Source of the DNA: Mycobacteriales bacterium
Lineage (GTDB): Bacteria; Actinomycetota; Actinomycetes; Mycobacteriales; Mycobacteriaceae
Direction of reading: 5' to 3'
Length of the DNA stretch: 64,000 nt
Assembly: GCA_012842085.1 (NCBI GenBank)
Contig: DUTM01000013.1
Location: 207,666 to 271,665 of the forward strand
The position numbers and the translations under genes were made by a program. Numbering within the stretch: position 1 is the first letter of the stretch; each line of letters begins with the position of its first letter. Positions 18,356-27,471 of this stretch are shown piece after piece. A model generated the notes under the pieces. The model did not search any database, had not been told where the DNA came from, and saw only the letters and a program-made list of their open reading frames with translations.

Positions 18356-19009
18356 ATGGAATCAAAGGGGCCACTGCCCCCGGAAATTTATCGTCGCCGA
18401 CGCATCGGCGCCATCGTTATTGCGGTGGTTGTTATCGCGCTGCTCATATGGGGAATCGTCGCCCTAGTGGGCGGCAATGAAGAGGAGACGAACACAGGCC
18501 GCTCCACTGTTACCGTCGCCTCCACCTCCACCATCACTAATACTGACTCTCCCAGTGAACCAGCCTGTGAAAAAGGCGATCTGACTGTTCTCGCTCAACT
18601 TGACCAAGATGTCGTGGAACAGGGTAAAAACCTGCCGCTCATCATGAAGGTCACCAACAGCTCAGACAAAGCTTGCACCGCACAGCTGGGAGCAGCGCAC
18701 CAGCGCTATGAGATTTACACCAAGGCGGACAACAAGGCCGTGTGGAAATCCGAGATTTGCTACACCTCCGACCAAAACAAGGAAGAAGTGTTGCAACCGG
18801 GTGAATCCCGCCGCTACACCGTCAACTGGGAAGGGACTCGCAAGAACGCTGACGGCAACTGTACGGACAGCGCACCGCGGGCAGAACCGGGTGAATACGA
18901 GCTCTACACAGTGCTGAATGCACAAGTGGGAGAACCGGTTACTTTCCAGGTTGTCCCCAAAGCAAAACCCTCCCCGAAGGAGTCGCAGCCGCCTGCCCCA
19001 CGTGGATAA
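18356..19009 (+). CDS. single-pass membrane protein with extracytoplasmic domain
   Basis: 217 residues. A basic N-terminus (RRRRIG), one membrane helix (about 18-40), a Thr/Ser-rich linker, then a domain of about 130 residues that looks beta-rich (LTVLAQLDQDVVEQGKNLPLIMKVTNSS...). It has four cysteines, in EPACEKG, DKACTA, SEICYT and DGNCTD, likely two disulfides outside the cell, and a Pro-rich tail. Between mutY and carD, M. tuberculosis carries a membrane protein of similar design (Rv3587c, from memory). ATG at 18356 has AAAGG 7 bases upstream; a GTG at 18350 is an alternative. Function unknown. Confidence 0.75.
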   Translation: MESKGPLPPEIYRRRRIGAIVIAVVVIALLIWGIVALVGGNEEETNTGRSTVTVASTSTITNTDSPSEPACEKGDLTVLAQLDQDVVEQGKNLPLIMKVTNSSDKACTAQLGAAHQRYEIYTKADNKAVWKSEICYTSDQNKEEVLQPGESRRYTVNWEGTRKNADGNCTDSAPRAEPGEYELYTVLNAQVGEPVTFQVVPKAKPSPKESQPPAPRG

Positions 19010-19076
19010 AAACCCTCATTAAATCCCCTGGTCAACGACGTGGTAGAATGGGGCGATTGAAAGGGGAAATTACCAC

Positions 19077-19649
19077 ATGGAATTTAACGTTGGAGACGTT
19101 GTCGTCTACCCACATCATGGTGCCGCTAAAATCGCTGAAATTGAAGAACGGACTCTGAAAGGCGAAGCCACTGAGTACCTAGTTCTCCAGATCCAACAAT
19201 CAGATCTGGTTGTGCGAGTACCTAAGAAGAGTTTGGAAGACGTAGGGGTGCGCGACGTCGTCGACGCTGACGGACTCAACAAGGTTTTCGAAGTTCTCCA
19301 AGAAACCGATGTCGAAGAGCCCAAGAACTGGTCTCGCCGCTACAAGGCCAACCAAGAAAAACTGGCCTCCGGTGACGTCAACAAAGTTTCTGAAGTAGTG
19401 CGCGACTTGTGGCGCCGGGAACAGGACCGCGGCCTTTCCGCAGGCGAAAAACGCATGCTGTCTAAGGCACGGCAGGTACTGGTCGGGGAACTTGCTTTCG
19501 CCGACGGCTGCGAAGATGAAAGCCTGGACGAGAAAATCGCCGCCATCCTGGAAGAGGGGGAGCGTATCCGGGAAGAGGAACGTGCGGCCGAAGCTAAAGA
19601 ACGTGAAGAAAAGAAAAAGACCAAACGGAAGAAACGCACCAAAAAATAA
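19077..19649 (+). CDS. carD: RNA polymerase-binding transcription factor CarD
   Basis: 190 residues. CarD binds the RNA polymerase beta subunit and stabilises open complexes, notably at rRNA promoters. The N-terminal RNAP-interaction domain ([17 protein letters not shown]) and the DNA-binding helical domain ([38 protein letters not shown]), including the minor-groove Trp of NWSRR, are nearly identical to the mycobacterial pattern. The usual length is about 162; here a 28-residue tail of Glu then Lys/Arg ([14 protein letters not shown]) is added. AAGGGG precedes the ATG, and TAGAAT at 19044-19049 is a possible -10. It is followed after 10 bases by ispD. Confidence 0.97.
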   Translation: MEFNVGDVVVYPHHGAAKIAEIEERTLKGEATEYLVLQIQQSDLVVRVPKKSLEDVGVRDVVDADGLNKVFEVLQETDVEEPKNWSRRYKANQEKLASGDVNKVSEVVRDLWRREQDRGLSAGEKRMLSKARQVLVGELAFADGCEDESLDEKIAAILEEGERIREEERAAEAKEREEKKKTKRKKRTKK

Positions 19650-19659
19650 GTAGGTTCTA

Positions 19660-20463
19660 ATGGACCCGGACAATATCACTCCTGAGGAGAACACCACCGC
19701 AGCTGACCAGCCGGAAGCACCAGCTACCCGCTACTACGGCAAAGCCGTGGCGCTGGTAGCAGCAGCTGGAGCTGGCCATAGGCTGGGGGCAGACAAGCCC
19801 AAAGCCTTCGTGGAGCTAGGTGAACACACTATTTTGCAGCACTGCTTGCTCAACATCGCGGCCAGTGGTGTCTTCGAAGAGATAGTTGTGATGGCTTCCT
19901 TCGAAATGTGTTCCCTCGCCATTGACCAGTCCACTGCGTTAGAACTAGATATTCCGGTCAAGGTGTATCCCGGGGGAGTGCTCCGCTCCGATAGTGTCTT
20001 CGAAGGCATCAAACGAATCATGGCCAACGATGAGAACGACCCTGTCTCCATCATCGCCGTGCATGATGCGGCACGGTGCCTCACCCCGCCGAAACTGTTT
20101 GCGGACGTGGTGGAGAAAACCCGGCTCCTGATGACCGTAAACAACCCGGGTGCCGTCATTCCCGCTCTGCCCGTCACCGACACCATAAAAATGGTGGACA
20201 GTGTCGGCAACGTTATCGGAACCCCGGACCGCAGCCGCCTCCGGGCGATTCAAACCCCCCAGGCTTTCGATGCCAAGCTGCTCTCCAAAATTCACGAACA
20301 GGCCGCCGCAGAAGACATCAACACCACTGACGATGCTGCTCTTTTCGAACGGTTCGGAATAACTGTCATGACGGTGGAGGGGGATCGCCGGGCCTTCAAA
20401 ATCACCAATCCGGAAGATTTGGCGCTAGCCAACATTTATATGAATCAGGATGAGAATGACTGA
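19660..20463 (+). CDS. ispD: 2-C-methyl-D-erythritol 4-phosphate cytidylyltransferase
   Basis: Third enzyme of the MEP isoprenoid pathway, making CDP-methylerythritol. 267 residues including an acidic 28-residue N-terminal extension. The CTP-binding strand [20 protein letters not shown] has the conserved Gly-rich loop and Lys; [13 protein letters not shown] is present as the V-HDAAR box (AVHDAARCL), and the C-terminal [12 protein letters not shown] motif is intact. Ten bases after carD and overlapping ispF by 8-14 bases, so the three form one operon. Confidence 0.95.
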   Translation: MDPDNITPEENTTAADQPEAPATRYYGKAVALVAAAGAGHRLGADKPKAFVELGEHTILQHCLLNIAASGVFEEIVVMASFEMCSLAIDQSTALELDIPVKVYPGGVLRSDSVFEGIKRIMANDENDPVSIIAVHDAARCLTPPKLFADVVEKTRLLMTVNNPGAVIPALPVTDTIKMVDSVGNVIGTPDRSRLRAIQTPQAFDAKLLSKIHEQAAAEDINTTDDAALFERFGITVMTVEGDRRAFKITNPEDLALANIYMNQDEND

Positions 20464-21043
20464 CCTCGACAACCTCCACTGGCGCGACTTTTTCCCGCGC
20501 GTCGGAATCAGCACCGACGCACACCAAATTGAGCCGGGACGCGACTGTTGGATGGCGGGACTTTTCTTCCCCGATGAAGATGGCTGCGCCGGGCACTCCG
20601 ATGCTGATGTGGTGGTACACGCACTTATTGATGCGGTACTTTCGGCAACAGGTTTAGGGGATCTGGGGGCGATCTTTGGGGTGGGGCGTGCCGAATATGA
20701 TGACGTCACCGGCGAGCGTCTCCTCAAGGAAACCCGCCAACTTCTGGAAGATGAGGGCTGGGTGGTGCTTAACGCTGCCGTCCAGATGGTCGGGAATCGG
20801 CCAAAATTGGGGAAGCGGCGCCGCGAGGCGGAAGCCGTATTGAGTGACCTTTTGGGAGCCCCCGTAGCGATCTCTGCCACCTCCACCGACCAGATGGGCT
20901 ACACCGGCCGCGGGGAAGGAATCGCCGCAGTAGCCACAGCTGCCGTCCTCCCCGTACAGGTAGCTCAACTGCTTGTGCAACAGCAGGTGGACAACTTGGG
21001 GCTCCAACTGGATGTCGAAAGCATCAGTGGTCTAGACGAGTAG
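20450..21043 (+). CDS. ispF: 2-C-methyl-D-erythritol 2,4-cyclodiphosphate synthase
   Basis: MEP pathway cyclase. 197 residues. The zinc-binding D-x-H ([12 protein letters not shown]) and His of [16 protein letters not shown] are present, as are the [10 protein letters not shown] substrate strand (canonical FPDTD is altered) and the [19 protein letters not shown] motif that closes the active site. About 30 residues longer than E. coli IspF: about 15 extra at the N-terminus and 15 at the C-terminus. Two in-frame ATGs, at 20450 and 20456, both lie inside the end of ispD. Confidence 0.94.
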   Translation: MRMTDLDNLHWRDFFPRVGISTDAHQIEPGRDCWMAGLFFPDEDGCAGHSDADVVVHALIDAVLSATGLGDLGAIFGVGRAEYDDVTGERLLKETRQLLEDEGWVVLNAAVQMVGNRPKLGKRRREAEAVLSDLLGAPVAISATSTDQMGYTGRGEGIAAVATAAVLPVQVAQLLVQQQVDNLGLQLDVESISGLDE

Positions 21044-21096
21044 CCCAAAACTTTCGGTAAAGTATTCTTCGTAAACACACCTCTTGGAACATAGGC

Positions 21097-22512
21097 ATGA
21101 CCTTGCAACTTTTTGATACCGCCACCCGCGAAATCCGTACCTTCGAACCGGTCACCCCCGGGCGCGTAACCATTTACCTATGTGGAGCCACCCCGCAAAC
21201 CTACCCCCATATTGGGCATGTGCGCTCCGGAGTAGCGTTCGACATTTTGCGACGCTGGTTCCTCGCCCAAGGCAACGACGTCATTTTCGTGCGCAACATC
21301 ACCGACATTGACGACAAGATTCTTACCAAAGCTGCCGAAAACGACCGGCCGTGGTGGGAGTGGGTGACGCGATTCGAACGCGAATTCACCAAAGCCTACG
21401 ACATGCTGGGGGTAATGCCACCCAGTGTGGAGCCCCGCGCCACTGGCCACATCACCCAAATCGTGGACTATATCCAGCGGATTATGGACAACGGCTACGC
21501 CTATGAATCCGACGGCAACGTCTATTTCGACCTCGACAAATGGTCGAAGGATCCGCAGGGCGACTACGGCTGCCTCACCCACCAAAACATTGACGAAATG
21601 GAGGAGGGCGAATCTGCCGGCACCGGCAAACGCAGCCGCCTCGATTTTGCTCTCTGGAAAGCAGCCAAACCGGGTGAACCCAGCTGGCCCACCCCCTGGG
21701 GACGCGGCCGCCCGGGCTGGCACATTGAGTGCTCCACCATGGCCACCACCTACCTGGGTGAAACTTTCGACATCCACGGTGGTGGACTGGATTTGCGGTT
21801 CCCCCACCACGAAAACGAAATTGCGCAAGCGCATGGTGCGGGCGACGGCTTCGCCAACTACTGGCTCCACAACGGCTGGGTAACCATGTCGGGGGAGAAG
21901 ATGAGCAAGTCGCTCGGAAACACCCTCTCCATACCGAATATTTTGGAAATGGTGCGGCCGGTGGAACTGCGCTACTACTTGGGCTCTGCAAACTACCGCA
22001 GCATGCTGGAATACTCCGAAGGCGCCCTGCAGGAAGCAGCTGCAGGCTACCGTCGCATTGAGGCATTTATTCACCGCGTCGCCCAGCGCACTGGCCAAGA
22101 GCCAGAAAAGACCACCTGGACGGAAACCTTCGCGGAGGCTCTCAACGACGACCTGGGTGTGCCGGCGGCTCTGGCTGAAGTCCACAATCAGGTGCGCGCC
22201 GGTAACACCGCTTTGGAAAATGAGGACCATGCCGCTGCCCTCGACATTGCCGGTAAGGTCCGCGCAATGGCCGACATTTTGGGTGTTGACCCGCTGTCTG
22301 AACAATGGCGTGACACCGCTGAAGGTGACACCCAGAAAGCCATGGAAGCGTTGGACGTGCTGGTGAAAGCGGAGCTTGAGCGGCGTGCCACGGCCCGTGC
22401 CGAAAAGAACTGGGACGTGGCAGACGAAGTACGTGACCGTTTGCACGACGCCGGCATTGTTATCACTGACACTGCCGCCGGTCCTGAATGGTCTTTGCAA
22501 GAGGAGAAGTAG
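21097..22512 (+). CDS. cysS: cysteinyl-tRNA synthetase
   Basis: 471 residues, class I. Zn ligand Cys in [19 protein letters not shown] just before the HIGH-like HIGH box, [10 protein letters not shown] and HHENEIAQ supplying further zinc ligands, and KMSKS as [14 protein letters not shown]. The C-terminal helical anticodon region contains [20 protein letters not shown]. It follows ispF by 53 bases and abuts rlmB (stop TAG immediately followed by ATG). This is standard CysS, not the MshC mycothiol ligase, because the KMSKS and anticodon domains are complete and the order ispF-cysS-rlmB is the CysS one. Confidence 0.96.
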   Translation: MTLQLFDTATREIRTFEPVTPGRVTIYLCGATPQTYPHIGHVRSGVAFDILRRWFLAQGNDVIFVRNITDIDDKILTKAAENDRPWWEWVTRFEREFTKAYDMLGVMPPSVEPRATGHITQIVDYIQRIMDNGYAYESDGNVYFDLDKWSKDPQGDYGCLTHQNIDEMEEGESAGTGKRSRLDFALWKAAKPGEPSWPTPWGRGRPGWHIECSTMATTYLGETFDIHGGGLDLRFPHHENEIAQAHGAGDGFANYWLHNGWVTMSGEKMSKSLGNTLSIPNILEMVRPVELRYYLGSANYRSMLEYSEGALQEAAAGYRRIEAFIHRVAQRTGQEPEKTTWTETFAEALNDDLGVPAALAEVHNQVRAGNTALENEDHAAALDIAGKVRAMADILGVDPLSEQWRDTAEGDTQKAMEALDVLVKAELERRATARAEKNWDVADEVRDRLHDAGIVITDTAAGPEWSLQEEK

Positions 22513-23433
22513 ATGGCTGGAAAATCCCAAAAAGGCTCTGGTGGACAGGGCCGTGCGCGCCGCAAAGGCCGTGGCCCTACCCCGAAAGCTAAAGACCGAC
22601 ACTGGTACGACGACAAGCAGCGCCGCCAGCGCAAAGACCAGCGCCAGCACCGTCGCCAGCAGAAACGAGCCCCCCGGAGTAAAGGCCCCGAGCTAGTACT
22701 GGGCCGCAACCCGGTGGTGGAATGCCTACGAGCAGGTGTACCTGCTGCAGGTCTCTTCTTGGCGACCGGCACCGATAACGACAACCGTCTCGGGGAAGCA
22801 ATCAATCTGGCGAAAACCGCTGGCGTCCGCATCACTGAAATTTCGCGCCGCGAACTCGACAAATTGGCGCAAAACGACATGCACCAAGGGATTGCCTTGG
22901 AGATCCCGCCCTACCAGTACGCCACCCCAGAGGAGCTGCTGGAACGCGCCCGGGAAAAGGGCGAAGATCCACTCATTGTGGTGCTGGACAATATTACTGA
23001 TCCCCGAAACTTGGGGGCAGCGGTACGCTCCACCGCGGCCTTCGGCGGACACGGCGTTGTTATTCAGGAACGCCGCAGCGCCTCAATGACGGCAGTCGCC
23101 TGGCGCACCTCCGCCGGTACTGCTGCCCGCCTGCCCGTGGCACGCGCCACCAACCTGACCCGCACAGTGCAGATGTATGCGAAAGCCGGCTGCCAAATTG
23201 TGGGACTGGATGCCGACGGCGACACAGATCTCGACAACTATGATGGCACCGGCCCCCTAGTTGTGGTGGTGGGCTCGGAAGGTAAAGGGATTTCCCGTCT
23301 GGTCTCGGAAAACTGCGACACCATAATGTCCATCCCGATGGCGAGCGACGTGGAAAGCCTGAACGCCTCTGTCGCCTGCGGAGTGGTGCTTAGCGAGTTT
23401 GCGCGGCAGCGCCGGGCACAGAAACGCGGCTAG
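22513..23433 (+). CDS. rlmB: 23S rRNA (guanosine-2'-O-)-methyltransferase RlmB (SpoU/TrmH family)
   Basis: 306 residues. A very basic 55-residue N-terminal tail ([31 protein letters not shown]) precedes the L30e-like substrate-binding domain ([16 protein letters not shown]) and the knotted SpoU domain with its three motifs: [35 protein letters not shown] and [23 protein letters not shown]. It methylates a guanosine in 23S rRNA. The ATG directly abuts the cysS stop. The last 44 bases overlap the convergent ABC permease gene. Confidence 0.94.
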   Translation: MAGKSQKGSGGQGRARRKGRGPTPKAKDRHWYDDKQRRQRKDQRQHRRQQKRAPRSKGPELVLGRNPVVECLRAGVPAAGLFLATGTDNDNRLGEAINLAKTAGVRITEISRRELDKLAQNDMHQGIALEIPPYQYATPEELLERAREKGEDPLIVVLDNITDPRNLGAAVRSTAAFGGHGVVIQERRSASMTAVAWRTSAGTAARLPVARATNLTRTVQMYAKAGCQIVGLDADGDTDLDNYDGTGPLVVVVGSEGKGISRLVSENCDTIMSIPMASDVESLNASVACGVVLSEFARQRRAQKRG

Positions 23434-24298
23434 AGTTGGGCCGTTTTCCGGGACTTCGGAACGTTCCAATAATGCGGCACACCAGGTAGATTGCGAAGCT
23501 CACGAAGGTGACGAAAACCGACATGGGCACACCGGGTGCAAGGGACAGCAGAATCCCACCCACCGCTGAAATCTCCGCAAACACCACCGACAGCACAATA
23601 GCGCTGCGCGGATGAGTGGTGACCTGCAAAGCAGCAGCCGCCGGGGTCACCAACAAATTAAGTACCAACAGTGCGCCCACAATTTGCACACCCTCTGCTG
23701 CCACCAAACCGACGAGGACCGCGAAAATACCGTTGATCAACCGCATCGGTACACCGCGGGCTTCCGCCACGAAACCATCCACTGAGCTGAAAAGCAGTGG
23801 TCTTCCAATGGCCAGTAGCGTCACTGCGACCACCACGGTAACCGCAATGAGGGTTCCCAAATGGCTATCCGACACACTCACTATTTGGCCGGTGAGCAGG
23901 GAGAACTGGCTACCAGTGCGGCCGGGGTAAAGATGCAAAAAGAGGACTGCTAAACCCAAACCGAAACTTAACAGCACCCCAATAGTACTGTCGCGTTCCG
24001 ATCTATCTTTCCCCATGAGTCCAAAAATCAAGGCGGCGATGACGGATCCGATAATGGCTCCCGCCCCCACCGAAAGCCCCAGTAGTAAAGCTGCAGCGGC
24101 ACCCGTCAACGCCAATTCGGATACGCCATGTACCGAAAAAGACATTTGCCGCATCACAATAAAAACACCGATCAGCCCGGAAATAAGCCCCAACAATGCG
24201 GCAGCGATGAGGGCGTTCTGGACAAAGTCATACCCCAGCAATTTGCTGGTGGTGTTCCAGTCGAAAAAGTTGCGGGTGAAGTTCTCTAATGCGTTCAT
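23390..24298 (-). CDS. zinc/manganese-type ABC transporter permease
   Basis: 302 residues, eight or nine membrane helices, ABC-3 family (ZnuB/MntB type). Typical segments are [39 protein letters not shown] near the N-terminus and [22 protein letters not shown] with the family's loop near the C-terminus. It is the last gene of a binding protein-ATPase-permease operon, with an ATGA overlap to the ATPase gene. The 3' end overlaps rlmB by 44 bases on the opposite strand, with no terminator between them. Confidence 0.9.
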   Translation of the reverse strand: MNALENFTRNFFDWNTTSKLLGYDFVQNALIAAALLGLISGLIGVFIVMRQMSFSVHGVSELALTGAAAALLLGLSVGAGAIIGSVIAALIFGLMGKDRSERDSTIGVLLSFGLGLAVLFLHLYPGRTGSQFSLLTGQIVSVSDSHLGTLIAVTVVVAVTLLAIGRPLLFSSVDGFVAEARGVPMRLINGIFAVLVGLVAAEGVQIVGALLVLNLLVTPAAAALQVTTHPRSAIVLSVVFAEISAVGGILLSLAPGVPMSVFVTFVSFAIYLVCRIIGTFRSPGKRPNSSRVSVPGAAAQTR

Positions 24299-25083
24299 GA
24301 GTGCGCCTCAGCCTTCACCATCACCAATTTTCCGCCCACTTCGGCGACCGTAATAGGGGAGCCGTACAGTTCGGTGAGCGTGTCCGAGGTCATCACTTCG
24401 TCCACTGTTCCGCATCGGTGTCCGGAGTCCGTTAAGTAAAGCACTCGGTCTGCGTAGGGCAGCACCGGGTTAATCTCGTGGGTCACCAGCAGCACTGCGG
24501 CGCCACGGGTTTTGCGGAGCCTATCCACCAGTTCCATGAAGCGCTGTTGCTGGGCGGGATCCAAGCTGAGAAGGGGCTCGTCACAGAGCAAGAGCTGGGG
24601 GTTGGCTACTAGTGCTTGCGCTACCTGAATGCGTTGCTGTTCTCCACCGGATAGCGATCCCACTATTTGGTCCGCAAAAGCAGTCGCGTCCACTTCCGCC
24701 AAGGCTTCCTCCACCAGGGCGTTCTCGTGTTTGCGGCGCCATGGTAGACCGACACCCCAGCGGTGTCCCGTCAACCCCAGGTGTACCAGGTCGCGGCCCC
24801 GAATGGGGAAATCATCTGGCATGGACTTCAGCTGCGGAATATAGCCAATGGCACTGTTTCCGGGATGCGCGGCTTTCCCAGCAACGTTAATGTGGCCTTT
24901 GCTAAGGGGTGTGAGGCCTTGAATAGCGCGGAGCAGGGTAGTTTTCCCAACTCCGTTCGGCCCCAAAATGGCGATGAGTTCCCCAGGCTGCACCGACATG
25001 GTGAGCTCATCCCATAGGACGCGGCTTCCGTACCGTAGTTGGGTGTCTTTGACTACCAGCAGTGGCTCATGAGAGATCGACAT
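24295..25083 (-). CDS. zinc/manganese-type ABC transporter ATP-binding protein
   Basis: 262-residue ABC ATPase. Walker A GPNGVGKTTLL, Q-loop IGYIPQ, signature LSGGEQQRIQVAQAL, Walker B LLLCDEPLLSLD and H-loop VTHEINP are all intact. The middle gene of the metal-uptake operon; it overlaps the binding-protein gene by 17 bases and the permease gene by 4, so translation is coupled along the operon. Powers import of the metal delivered by the neighbouring lipoprotein. Confidence 0.92.
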   Translation of the reverse strand: MSISHEPLLVVKDTQLRYGSRVLWDELTMSVQPGELIAILGPNGVGKTTLLRAIQGLTPLSKGHINVAGKAAHPGNSAIGYIPQLKSMPDDFPIRGRDLVHLGLTGHRWGVGLPWRRKHENALVEEALAEVDATAFADQIVGSLSGGEQQRIQVAQALVANPQLLLCDEPLLSLDPAQQQRFMELVDRLRKTRGAAVLLVTHEINPVLPYADRVLYLTDSGHRCGTVDEVMTSDTLTELYGSPITVAEVGGKLVMVKAEAHS

Positions 25084-26179
25084 CTAAAGCTTCTGCCAGG
25101 GCTGTCGCATTCTCCTGCATCCAGGTGATGTAGTCCTTCCCTTCAGGGAGGGTTTCGGACAGTTTCAGCACCGGAACGTCGTTTTGTTGCGCTAGTTTGC
25201 GGGCTTCCTGGGTGGTTTTGTTGGCGTTTTGCACATTGAACAGAAAGACATCTGGCTTGTCCTCTTTGAGCAGGTCTTCCATCTCGGCAACCAAAATGGC
25301 GGGAACGTCGGCACCTTCTTCAATAGCTTCCGCATAACCTTTGGGGGTGACGTCCTGCATATCGGCACTGGCTGCTAAAAACGTGGCCAGCGGTTCTGTT
25401 TGCACAAAGGTGGAGTCTGGTTTTTGGTCGGCGATCTTGTCCAAAATGGTGCGAATCTTGTTGATCCCGCTGGTGAAGGACTCCAAGTTGGCTTTGTATG
25501 TTACTTCGTTTGTGGGGTCTAGGGCGGTGAGTTTTTGGGCAAGAGATTCGGCTACGTCCTCAACCACATCCACGTTGTAAAACACGTGCTCATTGGGTGC
25601 AGCAGGATCGTGGTGATGGTGGTGCCCGGGATCCTCATCTTCTGCTTCGGCTTCCGCGCTGATGCTAGCGGCAGTGGAGGCAGCGTCTTCAACGGCTTCT
25701 TTGTCGTCTTCACCGCCGTGCTGTTGTTCTTTAATAGGGTTGCCGGCAGAGTCCAGGGAGGGAGGTACCTCATCTACATCGGTGTCGCCGCTCAGAAAGT
25801 TGTAGGCGTTGATGATTTTGTCGCTGGGAGTTTTGTCGAGGGCATTCACCGCGAACTGGTCATAGCCGCCACCATTAACAATGGCGATGTCGGCGTCCCG
25901 CAGTTTCGCAATATCCTGGGGGCTTGCTTCATAGGAGTGAGGGTCGGCGCTGGGGTCTTCGATAATGGAAGTGATTTTGGCATAGTTCCCAGCGATGGCT
26001 TTCGCTACTGAACCATAAACGTTTGTGCTGCTCACAATAGTTATTTCAGTAGTTTCTGGGTCACCGGATCCACAGCCTGCCATCGTAACTGCAGTGACGA
26101 GGCCCAGTGCGGCAGCGCCTATCCTTCGAATAAGTTTGCCGGCACTATTACCATGGTGTGACGCACTCTTCCAGGACAT
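25067..26179 (-). CDS. zinc-binding lipoprotein of ABC transporter (ZnuA family)
   Basis: 370 residues. Lipoprotein signal with lipobox TMAGC (Cys 36), then a cluster A-I solute-binding fold. A His-rich acidic loop (EDPGHHHHHDP) just before NEHVFYNVDVVEDVAESL is the classical marker for zinc rather than manganese specificity; an Asp/Glu-rich stretch (about 155-185) precedes it. His in SADPHSYEASPQD and Asp/His near the C-terminus would be ligands. GGAG lies 7 bases before the ATG. I saw no clear Zur palindrome in the 170 bases upstream. Confidence 0.9.
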   Translation of the reverse strand: MSWKSASHHGNSAGKLIRRIGAAALGLVTAVTMAGCGSGDPETTEITIVSSTNVYGSVAKAIAGNYAKITSIIEDPSADPHSYEASPQDIAKLRDADIAIVNGGGYDQFAVNALDKTPSDKIINAYNFLSGDTDVDEVPPSLDSAGNPIKEQQHGGEDDKEAVEDAASTAASISAEAEAEDEDPGHHHHHDPAAPNEHVFYNVDVVEDVAESLAQKLTALDPTNEVTYKANLESFTSGINKIRTILDKIADQKPDSTFVQTEPLATFLAASADMQDVTPKGYAEAIEEGADVPAILVAEMEDLLKEDKPDVFLFNVQNANKTTQEARKLAQQNDVPVLKLSETLPEGKDYITWMQENATALAEALDVDLS

Positions 26180-26337
26180 TACCCAACTCCTTTACTCTCT
26201 CCCCTTAACAATAATGCTAAACAGCTTTTGAAGAACGCACTAATGGCAGCTTTCTAATATGTTTAGGGGCTGTGCAAAAAACAGTTTTAGCAGTGGAAAC
26301 TTAGGCAAAATCGATTCAGATTAACGAAAGAATACGG

Positions 26338-26343
26338 GATACT
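26338..26343 (+). promoter_or_regulatory. candidate -10 element of the lacI-family gene, leaderless start
   Basis: GATACT lies 6 nt before the ATG at 26350; no Shine-Dalgarno is visible. An overlapping TACTAA (26340-26345) is an alternative reading of the same element. Confidence 0.35.
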
Positions 26344-26349
26344 AATAGT

Positions 26350-27441
26350 ATGTCTGTTCAGCCGAAACGTAAACGCGCGACTCTTGCGTCGCTGGCGGAG
26401 GAACTTAACGTTTCCCGCACCACAGTGTCCAATGCCTACAACCGCCCGGATCAGCTTTCTGAGGATCTCCGGAATCGTATTTTGGAGACCGCCAAGAAGC
26501 TTGGTTATCCAGGGCCGGACCCTGTTGCGCGTTCTTTACGTACCCGGAAAGCGGGGGCTTTGGGCCTCCTTCTTACTGAGCAGCTCGCGTTTGCGGTTCA
26601 GGATGCGGCAGCAGCCGATTTTCTATCCGGTTTAGCCGAATCTTGTGGGAAGCGGGAACGGGGAGTGCTGCTTCTGCCGGCTTCCGAAATTGGCGATCCG
26701 AACCGGGCTGCCCATGTGGTTCACCAAGCTAGTGTGGATGGCTTCATTATTTATTCTGTGGCCGCCGACGATGCCTATTTGAAGGCTGTCATGTCCCGTC
26801 AGCTCCCCACCGTGGTGGTGGATCAGCCCCGGGATGTCCAGAATGTGCCGACCGTGTCGATTGATGACTATGGGGCCATGAAGGAAGTCGCTGACCATGT
26901 TTTCGGTTTGGGGCATAAAAAGGTTGCGTTGCTGACGATTCGCCAAAACGCCATTCGTCATGATGGTTTGGTGACGGTGGAGCAGGCCCGCAATGCGCAG
27001 ATGCATGTGCAGCGGAGCCGTATTTTGGGGGTATTGGATTCGGCTGCCGAGCACGGTATTGACCCTAATGATGTGATGATTGTGGAGAGCTTCGAAAGTA
27101 AGGAGTCCGCCGGCCGGGCTGCTTCGGAGCTGGTTTTCCAGAAGTGCCCGGAGTGCACCGCACTTATTTGTACGTCCGACATGCTGGCTTTGGGTGCCAT
27201 GTATTTCGCTCGCTCGCGCGGTATTTTGGTTCCGGAGGAACTTACTGTGACGGGCTTTGACGGTATTGAGGATGCCCTCAACCGTAACCTCACCACGGTG
27301 CGCCAGCCCAGCGAAGAGAAAGGCTATGTGGCTGGCGAGCTGCTTTTCGCCGCAGAAAAAGGCGTTGCCGAGTCGGTGGTGCTGGATACTGTCTTCCATG
27401 AAGGCGCAACGGCAGCCCCTCCCCATGCTGGGAAATTTTAG
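26350..27441 (+). CDS. LacI-family transcriptional regulator
   Basis: 363 residues. N-terminal HTH with hinge helix (TLASLAEELNVSRTTVSNAYNRPDQLSEDLRNRIL, VARSLRTRKAGALGLLL), then a periplasmic-binding-protein-like effector domain containing DGFIIYSVAADD, VVVDQPRD, VSIDDYGAMKEVADHVFGLGHKKVA and FDGIEDALN. Effector unknown. It sits between the zinc importer operon and the MFS-OtsB fusion, facing the latter tail to tail. I recall a lacI-type gene beside otsB in corynebacteria, so control of trehalose or sugar genes is plausible. Middle region (residues 215-225) is Gln/Arg-rich. Confidence 0.9.
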   Translation: MSVQPKRKRATLASLAEELNVSRTTVSNAYNRPDQLSEDLRNRILETAKKLGYPGPDPVARSLRTRKAGALGLLLTEQLAFAVQDAAAADFLSGLAESCGKRERGVLLLPASEIGDPNRAAHVVHQASVDGFIIYSVAADDAYLKAVMSRQLPTVVVDQPRDVQNVPTVSIDDYGAMKEVADHVFGLGHKKVALLTIRQNAIRHDGLVTVEQARNAQMHVQRSRILGVLDSAAEHGIDPNDVMIVESFESKESAGRAASELVFQKCPECTALICTSDMLALGAMYFARSRGILVPEELTVTGFDGIEDALNRNLTTVRQPSEEKGYVAGELLFAAEKGVAESVVLDTVFHEGATAAPPHAGKF

Positions 27442-27462
27442 GGCTGCCGTCGCTGCTCTTTT
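27409..27462 (+). terminator. candidate terminator at end of lacI-family gene
   Basis: ACGGCAGCCC (27409-27418) and GGGCTGCCGT (27441-27450) form a perfect 10-bp stem with a 22-base loop that includes the end of the coding sequence. A run of five T follows at 27458-27463. The gap between stem and T run is longer than usual. Confidence 0.5.
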
Positions 27463-27471
27463 TATGTAGTT

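Noticed and set aside
21097..22512. mshC (mycothiol ligase) instead of cysS
   Set aside because: The full anticodon-binding C-terminus, KMSKS as in CysS, and the ispF-cysS-rlmB context indicate cysteinyl-tRNA synthetase.
26180..26337. Zur operator for the zinc importer
   Set aside because: No palindrome resembling known Zur boxes was found between the divergent starts; metal control remains possible but is not supported here.
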